Shown one piece after another: positions 42,247-50,528 of a stretch of 64,000 bases of DNA. A model generated the notes under the pieces. The model was not told the origin of the DNA, did no database searches, and saw only the letters and a list, made by a program, of their open reading frames with translations. A program made the translations under genes and the position numbers. The stretch is from Sphingobacterium sp. HMA12 (GTDB lineage: Bacteria > Bacteroidota > Bacteroidia > Sphingobacteriales > Sphingobacteriaceae): assembly GCF_002933815.1 (NCBI RefSeq), contig NZ_BEYR01000006.1:124001-188000 (forward strand). The letters are read 5' to 3'. Every line of letters begins with the position of its first letter. The first letter of the stretch is position 1.

Positions 42247-43029
42247 ATGACAATACTCGATAAAATCATTGAACGAAAAAGAATAGAAGTGGAAAAAGCG
42301 AAAGCCTTAGTTCCATTCGAAGAGCTGTTGAACTATCCCTATTTCAACGTAGCTTGTCTTTCTCTAAGGGAATCTATATTAGATCCCGAAAAAACAGGGA
42401 TTATTGCAGAATATAAACGAGCGTCACCCTCAAAAGGAGATATTAACAGTACAGCAAAAGTTGAAGATGTTGTCAAGGCCTATGAAGAAGCCGGTGCTTC
42501 GGCTGTATCGGTTCTGACGGACGGCGAATTTTTCAAGGGTAATCTGGAAGACCTCTCCAAGGCGCGAAAAGCTATTAGCATTCCTATTTTGCGCAAAGAA
42601 TTCATTGTTGACAAATACCAGATTACCGAAGCAAAAGCCTATGGTGCCGATGTCATTCTATTAATAGCTGCATGTCTAGAAAAAGAAGAAGTGCAGGAAT
42701 TTGCTGCTTATGCTCATCAATTGGGACTGAATGTTTTGCTTGAAGTACACAACGAACAGGAGCTATTGGATAATCTTTTTGACGACATTGATGCCATCGG
42801 TGTCAATAACAGAAACCTAAAAGATTTCACCGTCGATCTACAACATTCGTATGATCTCTTGGATAAGATTCCATCCGAATACATCAAAGTATCTGAAAGT
42901 GGCATCTCCGATCCCAAGACGATTAAAGCATTAAAAAAGGCAGGTTTCCAAAGCTTTTTAATCGGTGAAAATTTTATGAAAACCACAGATCCGGGCAAAG
43001 CAATCAAAGATTTCGTAAAAGAAATTTAG
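42247..43029 (+). CDS. trpC: indole-3-glycerol-phosphate synthase
   Basis: Closes the indole ring from carboxyphenylaminodeoxyribulose phosphate. The protein has 260 residues, a TIM barrel, with IIAEYKRASPSKGDIN, VLTDGEFFKG, PILRKEFIVDKYQI, AIGVNNRNLKDF and VSESGI as conserved stations. It ends the operon here; trpD, normally between trpG and trpC, is missing, and trpF, trpB and trpA do not follow. Confidence 0.94.
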   Translation: MTILDKIIERKRIEVEKAKALVPFEELLNYPYFNVACLSLRESILDPEKTGIIAEYKRASPSKGDINSTAKVEDVVKAYEEAGASAVSVLTDGEFFKGNLEDLSKARKAISIPILRKEFIVDKYQITEAKAYGADVILLIAACLEKEEVQEFAAYAHQLGLNVLLEVHNEQELLDNLFDDIDAIGVNNRNLKDFTVDLQHSYDLLDKIPSEYIKVSESGISDPKTIKALKKAGFQSFLIGENFMKTTDPGKAIKDFVKEI

Positions 43030-43058
43030 ATTTTATTTAAAACGAATCTAAATAAGCC

Positions 43059-43066
43059 TATCTTTG
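43059..43066 (+). promoter_or_regulatory. -7 element for the sigma factor gene
   Basis: TATCTTTG, an exact match, ends 27 bases before the TTG start at 43094 and excludes the apparent start at 43064. Confidence 0.55.
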
Positions 43067-43093
43067 CGTCAGAACAAGCAGCGAACTGGTATT

Positions 43094-43609
43094 TTGGAAA
43101 AAGAGTTTTTTATTATAGATAAAGCAGGTTTTGAGCAAATATATCTTCAACACTGGGAAGGTATGTTTGCTTTTTGCCTGAGCAGTATCAAGGATGAAGA
43201 GCATTCCAAGGAAATCGTACAGGATGTTTTCAAATCGCTTTGGGAACGGCGTGATGAGCTTCGTCTCATCGAGGTTGAACGGTATCTGATCAGATCGGTA
43301 AAACTCAAAACATTTGAATACATTCGCAATAAAGTATCACGGCAGCAACACCTGGACAATATTTCAAGTACGCGCGAAGAGCATTATGTGGATAATTCGT
43401 TGATCGCCGACGAACTGGCGAAGAAAATATCAATGCTGATAGATAGTCTGCCCAAACAATGTAAGAATGTTTTCCGCATGAGCAGGGAACAGGGACTCAC
43501 TAATAAGGAAATTGCACATAAGCTCTATATTTCAGAAAGAGCGGTAGAATATCACATTTCAAGAGCATTAAAAACATTAAAAACAGAACTAACGGAATAT
43601 ATATCCTAA
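43094..43609 (+). CDS. ECF-type RNA polymerase sigma factor
   Basis: A 171-residue extracytoplasmic-function sigma factor. Region 2 is about residues 12-80 (HWEGMFAFCLSSIKDEEHSKEIVQDVFKSLW) and region 4 about 110-165 (LPKQCKNVFRMSREQGLTNKEIAHKLYISERAVEYHI). It lies 49 bases before a FecR-type anti-sigma gene, the standard pair controlling TonB-dependent uptake in Bacteroidota. The start is a TTG at 43094; the open frame reaches 43064 but that codon lies within the promoter. It probably activates the receptor genes downstream under substrate or iron signal. Confidence 0.85.
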   Translation: MEKEFFIIDKAGFEQIYLQHWEGMFAFCLSSIKDEEHSKEIVQDVFKSLWERRDELRLIEVERYLIRSVKLKTFEYIRNKVSRQQHLDNISSTREEHYVDNSLIADELAKKISMLIDSLPKQCKNVFRMSREQGLTNKEIAHKLYISERAVEYHISRALKTLKTELTEYIS

Positions 43610-43658
43610 ATTTAGCTATAAAAAAGAAATCTTGTACTTTTGTCAGGAAGTATATTAT

Positions 43659-44297
43659 ATGAAGATAGACCATAAACTCATAGAGAAATATCATTTAGGC
43701 CAATGCTCTCCCGCAGAACAACTTCTTGTGGAGGAATGGTTATTGGATGATACCCTCGAGTCGGAGCCCTTGTCTATTTCCATCACTAAAAAAGCAAAAT
43801 TAGAAACGGATATCTGGGCCGAGCTGAGCAACCATATTGATCAGTCCGAAGTCCCAACGATAGTTCCTCCTAAAAAGTATAACTTTAAATATATTGGAAT
43901 AGCAGCCAGTATTGTACTTTTACTCTGTTTTGGTTTTTATCAATTCAGTAAGGATACCGAAAACACTGCCGCCATCTTTGATAACGGAACAAGTGCTGGG
44001 CTGAAGTATATTAACCAGAATAGTTATAATATCATCCTAGGTAAAAATGCACGGGCTGAGATCAATACGGATACCGGGGAATTCAAAACTTCGGGCAATA
44101 TGATGTTCATTCCCAAAAAAAACTTTGCCTTTAGCTTTTCTGGAACAGATAAAAAGAAGGAACTCAAACATGGGGAAACATATTTTGTATTAAAACCACA
44201 AAAAAATGGCAAGCAGGTAATAATCTCCAAATCAGAACTGACTTTTTTAGCCCCTACCATCCAACACGAACTGAAAATACAATTTAATATCATCTAA
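43659..44297 (+). CDS. FecR-like anti-sigma factor
   Basis: A 212-residue single-pass membrane protein. The cytoplasmic head (about 1-75) would hold the sigma factor, a membrane helix spans about 75-93 (YIGIAASIVLLLCFGFYQF), and the periplasmic part (about 95-212) resembles a short FecR domain. It is shorter than typical FecR proteins (300-400 residues) and I cannot see a full second domain. It carries its own TACTTTTG -7 element at 43635-43642. Start MKIDHKLIEKYHLGQC at 43659. Confidence 0.72.
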   Translation: MKIDHKLIEKYHLGQCSPAEQLLVEEWLLDDTLESEPLSISITKKAKLETDIWAELSNHIDQSEVPTIVPPKKYNFKYIGIAASIVLLLCFGFYQFSKDTENTAAIFDNGTSAGLKYINQNSYNIILGKNARAEINTDTGEFKTSGNMMFIPKKNFAFSFSGTDKKKELKHGETYFVLKPQKNGKQVIISKSELTFLAPTIQHELKIQFNII

Positions 44298-44328
44298 ATA
44301 AGAAGAACTTCAATTAGTCCATACACTC

Positions 44329-45531
44329 ATGCTATTCAACCGCTTCACGCTATTCTTATCCTTGTTATTACTCCATTTAGTAATAAGCTGTAGAACGGAA
44401 GATGGGGGCAGAAATATCGACGGGAAGTACAGTCTCTATACGATGAATAAAGATCTCGGAAACACGATCATCACCTCAAATACCGTTGATAGTGGAAATC
44501 TAACCATTTCAAAAAATGGCATCGACGTTCAGACACAACAATTCGATCGAAGCATCATCGTTAAGGACAAGCATTTTTATTTTTTAAGAGCGGGAAAATT
44601 CAGAAAATATACACTTGAATCAAACGGATTAAAGGAAATTGCACAGTTGGCGATGCAAGATCAGCATATTGAAAATATAAACTGGCTTGATCTAGACACA
44701 TTGCTCCTATTTACTTCGGACAACAAAACAAATCGTCGGCTATGGATCTATAAAATTGCCGTCCATGATTTCAAAATCAATCAACAGCAAGAGATAAAAC
44801 TACCTTCGGCCGCAGCGGATTTCAATATCCTATCTGTGGGCTTTGGCACGGTACATCAACAGCAATTGCTGGTTGGTTATACTTTTAATAAAGTAATCAA
44901 CGAAACTGACTTCACCACAATAGACACCCTATACGTCGCAACATTGGATAAGGCGACTTTACGATTGAAAAATATACAAAAGGATATACGATCCACTTAC
45001 CCCGGTGGAGTTAATACGGTACAGTCTTACAGCTTTCATGACGAAAATGGGAACTTCTATTTTATGTCCTGCCCGGGCATAGCGCTGGGCAACAGTCCGT
45101 CGAAACCTACCGCAATTTTCAGAATTGACAGCAATTCCACCCACATCAACCCTACTTATTTTCTCAATCTAACAGCCAAAACGCACAATCATGCTTATGG
45201 CATGTGGTATTTGGGCAACAATCAGGCTATCGTCCGTAGTGAACGTAGAGACCGCTACACCGACTTTAGCGATCATCATTCCACCTATCAATTTGAGTAC
45301 TATGTGGTCGATCTTATCAGCCAAACCACAACAAAATTAAACTTACCTTTCGACAAGGGGACACGCAAAGAATCTGTTCTCGTTGAAAATGGGAAAGCCT
45401 ATATCACCATAGACGATGCAAAGGATCAGCATCAAGTTTGGGTCTATGATATCACATCAAAAAATATTCAGGTGGGTCTTACCCTAGATCAAGCAACAGA
45501 TTTTATTGTCAGAATAGACCGATTAAACTAA
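44329..45531 (+). CDS. DUF4374-type lipoprotein
   Basis: A 400-residue lipoprotein, signal MLFNRFTLFLSLLLLHLVISC (lipobox VISC). The mature part is beta-rich and looks like a propeller of repeated strands, similar to DUF4374 proteins found with TonB receptors. Its function is not known; a role in holding substrate at the surface next to the receptor is likely. A second such gene (48062) lies on the other side of the receptor. Confidence 0.7.
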   Translation: MLFNRFTLFLSLLLLHLVISCRTEDGGRNIDGKYSLYTMNKDLGNTIITSNTVDSGNLTISKNGIDVQTQQFDRSIIVKDKHFYFLRAGKFRKYTLESNGLKEIAQLAMQDQHIENINWLDLDTLLLFTSDNKTNRRLWIYKIAVHDFKINQQQEIKLPSAAADFNILSVGFGTVHQQQLLVGYTFNKVINETDFTTIDTLYVATLDKATLRLKNIQKDIRSTYPGGVNTVQSYSFHDENGNFYFMSCPGIALGNSPSKPTAIFRIDSNSTHINPTYFLNLTAKTHNHAYGMWYLGNNQAIVRSERRDRYTDFSDHHSTYQFEYYVVDLISQTTTKLNLPFDKGTRKESVLVENGKAYITIDDAKDQHQVWVYDITSKNIQVGLTLDQATDFIVRIDRLN

Positions 45532-45645
45532 ATTTCCAACTGATATTCAACCTATTAAAAAATAATAATTTTTATTTACTTTTTTGACCTTCGGTAGATT
45601 TAGAGTTACGCAACTTCTCTATGTGTAATTAATCTAAATAAAATA

Positions 45646-48036
45646 ATGTCAAAATTTAAAGTAGTATGGTTATTCTTTTTCCTAATCATATCATTTCCTT
45701 CACACTCCCAACAACTAGCTGAAGTCAAAGGTAGTGTTACCAATACATCAAACGAACCTATTCATGGGGCAACAATTGTCCTATCAGGTACAAATAAAGG
45801 AGCCAAAGCAGACAAAAATGGTTTTTTCAAAATAAGTGGAATTTCTTTCGGCAATCATCAGGTTACAATTTCCGCCATCGGATATCAGACCATCAGTAGG
45901 TCCGTCACCTGTACTAAAAATGTTATTGATCTATCCGGTATACAAATGACCCCGGATCGAAAAACCATAGCAGAAGTTGAAGTTATAGGACGATCTACCA
46001 CAAGTGAAGTAACACGACAACCTTACAATGTCTCTGCAATAGACGCAAAAAAACTCTACAATACGACTTTAGATATCGGTCAGGCACTTAATAGAGTCTC
46101 GGGCGTACGCTTGAGAGAGTCTGGCGGTGTTGGATCAAATATGTCTTTTAGTATCAATGGATTTTCTGGCAATCAGGTCAAATTATTTCTGGATGGTATT
46201 CCGATGGACAATTTTGGTTCATCATTTCAATTGAATAATATCCCGATCAATTTTGCCGAGCGTGTAGAAGTGTATAAAGGCGTTGTTCCAGTATGGCTGG
46301 GTGGCGATGCCTTAGGTGGTGCTGTAAATATTGTCACCAAAAATGAACCTGGTAAGTACCTCGACGCTTCCTACTCATATGGTTCCTTCAACACACATAA
46401 AACTGCGGTAAATGCAGGATACATCTCGAATAACGGATTAATGATGACCTTGTCAGCCTTCCAGAACTATTCGGACAACAATTATTGGGTGAATGTGCGG
46501 ACGGCTGATTTTGAAACCGGAAAATATACCAAAGGAAGAAGAAGGCGTTTTCACGACGCATACCGAAATGAAACCATGGTGTACAATATCGGAGTCTCCA
46601 ACAAGAAATATGCAGATCAGCTACTTTTTGGAATAACACTCGGTGAAAACAAAAAAGAGATCCAGACCGGAAACCACATGGACGATGTTTATGGAGGCAG
46701 AGAAGCCCTGGGAAATATTATCCAACCCAGTATAAAATACATCAAAAAAGATCTATTTGTAAAGGGACTAGATGTCAACATATTTGGTCGATACAATCTC
46801 GGCAAAGAACGCAGTCTGGATACAGTGAATAGAAGATTTACTTGGTCCGGAGAAAGTGAACCCAAAGACAAAAAGAATCCTAATGCTCCCGGAGGGGAAA
46901 ACGAACTACGCGATTATCGTTTCAACAATAACAATGGCAACTTCATTGCCAACCTCTCCTATGCGATCAATGAAAAACACCATTTTATGGTCAATCACCT
47001 ATTGACAACGTTTGACCGCAAAGGAAAAGACATATATTACCCAGATCTCGAAATTAACAAGTTGCCGCGAAAAACGACAAAAAATATTACAGCACTAGGT
47101 TATCGTACGAATATAGCCGATCAATGGGATTTAAATGTATTTGTAAAAAATTACAACCAAAAAGGTAAATACTTTGAAGAAGTCAAGAAAAATGAAATCT
47201 ACAAAAATGTAGAAACGACGGTCAATAAATTAGGCTATGGCTTTGCGGCTTCCTACTTTGTCAATCCAACCCTACAATTGAAAGCTTCCTATGAGAAAGC
47301 TTCCAGATTACCTGAAAACAACGAATTATTTGGCGATGCGCAAGACCTGAGCGCAAATCCAACACTTAAACCAGAGAATAGCCATAACATCAATATCGGC
47401 CTCTCCTACACAAAAAAATGGAATGAGCATAATCATATCATCATAGATGCTAACTATACCTATAGAAATGCAACTGATTTTATAAGACTCTACATCAGCC
47501 CATTAAGCTCAAACAACAAGAGAGAGAGTAAATACCTCAATTTAAGGAGTGTACTCAATAATGGAGTAGATCTTAATCTAAAATATTTTTATAAAAATCA
47601 GTTTTCAATCGGTGGTAATCTAACCTACCAAAATATAATCAATAACACGAAATATGAGCCCGGTCAACTTGTAGAAAGCAGCGTTTACAAGGATCGCATG
47701 CCTAATATCCCATATTTATATGGGAATGCAGATGCTGCCTATTATTTGCACCACTTCGGAGGTAAACATAATACATTGACAATCGGTTACAACCTCCAAT
47801 ATATCCATGCCTTCTTTTTGGATTTTCCAAGTTTGGGCACACCAGCACAGCGTTTCATTATTCCCAAACAACTATCCCATGATGTCAACATGGTCTATGC
47901 GATGGCTTCGGGAAAATACAATATTGCGCTGGAATGTAATAACCTAACCGACGCAACACGATACGACAATTTTGAAATGCAGAAACCTAGTCGGTCTTTC
48001 AATGTCAAATTCAGATACTTTATACGCAAAAAATAA
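45646..48036 (+). CDS. TonB-dependent outer-membrane receptor
   Basis: A 796-residue receptor. Signal peptide (about 1-22), then a carboxypeptidase-like domain (about 26-110, VKGSVTNTSNEPIHGATI), a plug domain (about 120-235, ALNRVSGVRLRESGGVGSN and DGIPMDNFG), and a 22-strand barrel to the C-terminal aromatic KFRYFIRKK. Such receptors import siderophores, B12 or glycans. Neighbouring sigma, anti-sigma, DUF4374 and PepSY genes favour a siderophore or heme-like iron source. Confidence 0.9.
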   Translation: MSKFKVVWLFFFLIISFPSHSQQLAEVKGSVTNTSNEPIHGATIVLSGTNKGAKADKNGFFKISGISFGNHQVTISAIGYQTISRSVTCTKNVIDLSGIQMTPDRKTIAEVEVIGRSTTSEVTRQPYNVSAIDAKKLYNTTLDIGQALNRVSGVRLRESGGVGSNMSFSINGFSGNQVKLFLDGIPMDNFGSSFQLNNIPINFAERVEVYKGVVPVWLGGDALGGAVNIVTKNEPGKYLDASYSYGSFNTHKTAVNAGYISNNGLMMTLSAFQNYSDNNYWVNVRTADFETGKYTKGRRRRFHDAYRNETMVYNIGVSNKKYADQLLFGITLGENKKEIQTGNHMDDVYGGREALGNIIQPSIKYIKKDLFVKGLDVNIFGRYNLGKERSLDTVNRRFTWSGESEPKDKKNPNAPGGENELRDYRFNNNNGNFIANLSYAINEKHHFMVNHLLTTFDRKGKDIYYPDLEINKLPRKTTKNITALGYRTNIADQWDLNVFVKNYNQKGKYFEEVKKNEIYKNVETTVNKLGYGFAASYFVNPTLQLKASYEKASRLPENNELFGDAQDLSANPTLKPENSHNINIGLSYTKKWNEHNHIIIDANYTYRNATDFIRLYISPLSSNNKRESKYLNLRSVLNNGVDLNLKYFYKNQFSIGGNLTYQNIINNTKYEPGQLVESSVYKDRMPNIPYLYGNADAAYYLHHFGGKHNTLTIGYNLQYIHAFFLDFPSLGTPAQRFIIPKQLSHDVNMVYAMASGKYNIALECNNLTDATRYDNFEMQKPSRSFNVKFRYFIRKK

Positions 48037-48061
48037 CACACAATTTATTAAATAACTCAAA

Positions 48062-49318
48062 ATGAAAAAGTCAAATTACTTAAAATTGCTTACAGTAGCC
48101 TGTGGCGTATTAACAATTACCGCTTGTTCAAAGGACAAGCCTGTTGAAGGAGGAGAAGATTCAGGAAACTCGAAAAAGAAGGAAAAATTTGTCTTTATCG
48201 TAACTGGTCAAGGGAGTTCGGAGTCGGGTTCATCAGGCACTTACATTGTTACTACGGATGATGTTAGCCAAGGTAATTTAAGTATTGTAGGTAACGGTAT
48301 GCCAGCAACAGAATTCTCCTTTATCAATCAAAACAACCATGTTTTTGGTCTGACATATGGTGGACAAGGACCTATCACTCCTTATGCCATTGATGCCAAA
48401 GGTGATCTGCAAAGACTTAAAGATGATCAGGTAAATGCTGAAACCGCAGGTATCTATGGTAATTTCGGTGATAAAAATGTGATTTTAGGTACAACCAACA
48501 GAAGCATTGTAAACCCTGTCGCGACGCTACGAAATTATGATGCACAAAATTTCGCCATCGCGAACAAAAACACGGTCGACCTTTCCAAAGTATTGGGGGG
48601 TAAACGCATGGCGATCTGGACAGGTGTATTCCAAGTAGGGAGTAAAGTCTATATTCCTTTCCAATCCGGTGATGGTTCAAATAACTGGGGCGGAGATTTT
48701 ACAACGACAGATACTACCTATATCGGCATCTTCTCTTATCCTGAACTTAAATTTGAAAAAACAATCCGTGACGGAAGAGGTTCCCATATCGGAAACTGGT
48801 TTGCTCAACAAGGTTTAGCGGTAGACGATAAGGGCGATGCATATGTATGGTTCTCAGCAAATGAAGCATCATTAGCTACAAAAAATAAATCTGGATTCCT
48901 GAGAATCAAGAAAGGAACGGATGAATTTGATAAAGATTATTATTTTGATATCGAATCCCTTGGAAACGGTAAGATCGCGAGAGGCAGTTATCTTAAAGAC
49001 AATAAATTTTTAATGACGATCTATAACAAAGGTGAACAGTCCGAAGGTGTAGGCGGTGGTCTTGTCAAATTATATATCGTAGATATACAAACCAAAAAAA
49101 TGACAGAAATCATAGAGATTCCTGCACATGAACAACAAGGTTATAAAGATGTTGTATATGTTGACAAAGGTGGCGCTAAGGCTTACTATACCTGTCAAGA
49201 TAAAGACGACAAACAGTATTACACCTACATCATTGATATCAACAACGCTACAGCAAAAAGAGGGTTGAAATTTATCGGGATATCCCAAGTATCATCAATG
49301 AGTAAAATCAGTTATTAA
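48062..49318 (+). CDS. DUF4374 lipoprotein
   Basis: A 418-residue lipoprotein (signal MKKSNYLKLLTVACGVLTITAC, lipobox TITAC). Recurrent strands and sections such as FVFIVTGQGSSESG and HIGNWFAQQGLAVDDKGDAY are in the style of DUF4374, an Sph/Bacteroidetes family usually next to TonB receptors. It lies 25 bases after the receptor gene and 66 before the PepSY gene, with a stem at 49331-49364 that may attenuate transcription. It likely acts on the outer surface together with the receptor. Confidence 0.82.
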   Translation: MKKSNYLKLLTVACGVLTITACSKDKPVEGGEDSGNSKKKEKFVFIVTGQGSSESGSSGTYIVTTDDVSQGNLSIVGNGMPATEFSFINQNNHVFGLTYGGQGPITPYAIDAKGDLQRLKDDQVNAETAGIYGNFGDKNVILGTTNRSIVNPVATLRNYDAQNFAIANKNTVDLSKVLGGKRMAIWTGVFQVGSKVYIPFQSGDGSNNWGGDFTTTDTTYIGIFSYPELKFEKTIRDGRGSHIGNWFAQQGLAVDDKGDAYVWFSANEASLATKNKSGFLRIKKGTDEFDKDYYFDIESLGNGKIARGSYLKDNKFLMTIYNKGEQSEGVGGGLVKLYIVDIQTKKMTEIIEIPAHEQQGYKDVVYVDKGGAKAYYTCQDKDDKQYYTYIIDINNATAKRGLKFIGISQVSSMSKISY

Positions 49319-49330
49319 TCATCCCCAATG

Positions 49331-49364
49331 ATCCGATCTGCCAACCTACATGTGCAGATCGGAT
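49331..49364 (+). terminator. stem-loop between DUF4374 and PepSY genes
   Basis: ATCCGATCTGC (49331-49341) pairs perfectly with GCAGATCGGAT (49354-49364). No T-run follows; it may protect mRNA or act as a weak terminator. Confidence 0.4.
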
Positions 49365-49384
49365 TATAAAAACCGTTTCCCATT

Positions 49385-50518
49385 ATGCTCAGTAAAATTA
49401 ATGCCTGGTTACACCTCTGGCTAGGCTTGGCAGCGGGTATACCCGTTATTATCTTAGGAATTACAGGCTGCATACTTGTCTTTGAACACGATATCAAAGA
49501 ATTGGCCACAAACTATATTCAGGTCGTCCCGCAAAAACCAGAAGAACAGCTTCCACCCTCTGCGATCTATAAATCTGTTAAGGCTGCACTTCCCGATCAT
49601 GAAATTGGGAGCTCCTGGTATTACGGACTGGACAGGTCGGTCAAAGTAAGCTTAGACCATTCCGATAGCCTGGTCTATGTAAACCCCTATACAGCCGAAG
49701 TCATGGCCATTGTTGATCATGAGGATTTTTTCCATTTCATGGATGAAGGTCACCGTCATCTTTGGATGCCAGTAAAAATAGGCCGACAAGTCGTTGGCTG
49801 GAGCACCTTCATCTTTTTCATACTACTGATCACAGGCATGGTATTATGGTGGCCAAAGAAATGGAACCATAGATCGAGAGAACAGAGTTTTACCATCAAA
49901 TGGAAAGCGAAATTCAAACGCATCAATTATGACCTCCACAACGTACTAGGCTTTTATGCATTGACAATCGCATTGGTCATGTGCTTTACAGGACTCATTA
50001 TGAGTTTTCCCTGGATACGAAGTTCTGTCGTTTGGATGACGGGAGGTTACCCCAACAAACCGAAGACGGAAAAGAATAATAAATCTGAGCTTCAGGATCA
50101 ACCGCTAAATGATGCGCTGGTAATCGCGGATCAAATCTGGTATAAAGTACGTCACGAGTATGCAAAATTCAATAAAGAAGCTGTCATCGTACACTATCCT
50201 GAAAAAGAAGATAAAACGGTATATGCCTGCACAGACATGGCCAACGGAAGCTGGAGAGACCTTAATTTTGACCGTTATACCCTGGAATTAACCGGACGCA
50301 AACAGGGACCAATTGATGAAGCCAATACCACAGAATGGCTCATGCGTTCTAATTACGCCTTGCATACCGGTTTTATCGGTGGAATGACCACCAAAATCAT
50401 TTACTTCATCGCATCGCTTATCTGTGCGACTTTGCCTATAACAGGATTTTACATCTGGTGGGGAAAGAAAAAAAAGTCAACAAAAAAATCAAGACGTCCA
50501 CAATTAGCAACAACTTAA
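49385..50518 (+). CDS. PepSY-associated membrane protein
   Basis: A 377-residue inner-membrane protein of the PepSY_TM family. Helices lie at about 12-34 (PVIILGITGCILVFE), 137-160 (STFIFFILLITGMVLWW), 186-210 (ALTIALVMCFTGLIMSF) and 340-362 (IYFIASLICATLPITGFYIWW). Two periplasmic PepSY regions lie between them. Such proteins accompany siderophore receptors and are thought to reduce or release iron in the periplasm. It is only 10 bases before the second receptor gene. Confidence 0.85.
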   Translation: MLSKINAWLHLWLGLAAGIPVIILGITGCILVFEHDIKELATNYIQVVPQKPEEQLPPSAIYKSVKAALPDHEIGSSWYYGLDRSVKVSLDHSDSLVYVNPYTAEVMAIVDHEDFFHFMDEGHRHLWMPVKIGRQVVGWSTFIFFILLITGMVLWWPKKWNHRSREQSFTIKWKAKFKRINYDLHNVLGFYALTIALVMCFTGLIMSFPWIRSSVVWMTGGYPNKPKTEKNNKSELQDQPLNDALVIADQIWYKVRHEYAKFNKEAVIVHYPEKEDKTVYACTDMANGSWRDLNFDRYTLELTGRKQGPIDEANTTEWLMRSNYALHTGFIGGMTTKIIYFIASLICATLPITGFYIWWGKKKKSTKKSRRPQLATT

Positions 50519-50528
50519 TCATATCATC

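Noticed and set aside
43064..43093. Longer N-terminus for the ECF sigma factor
   Set aside because: The codons lie inside the TATCTTTG promoter element, so translation must start later, at 43094.
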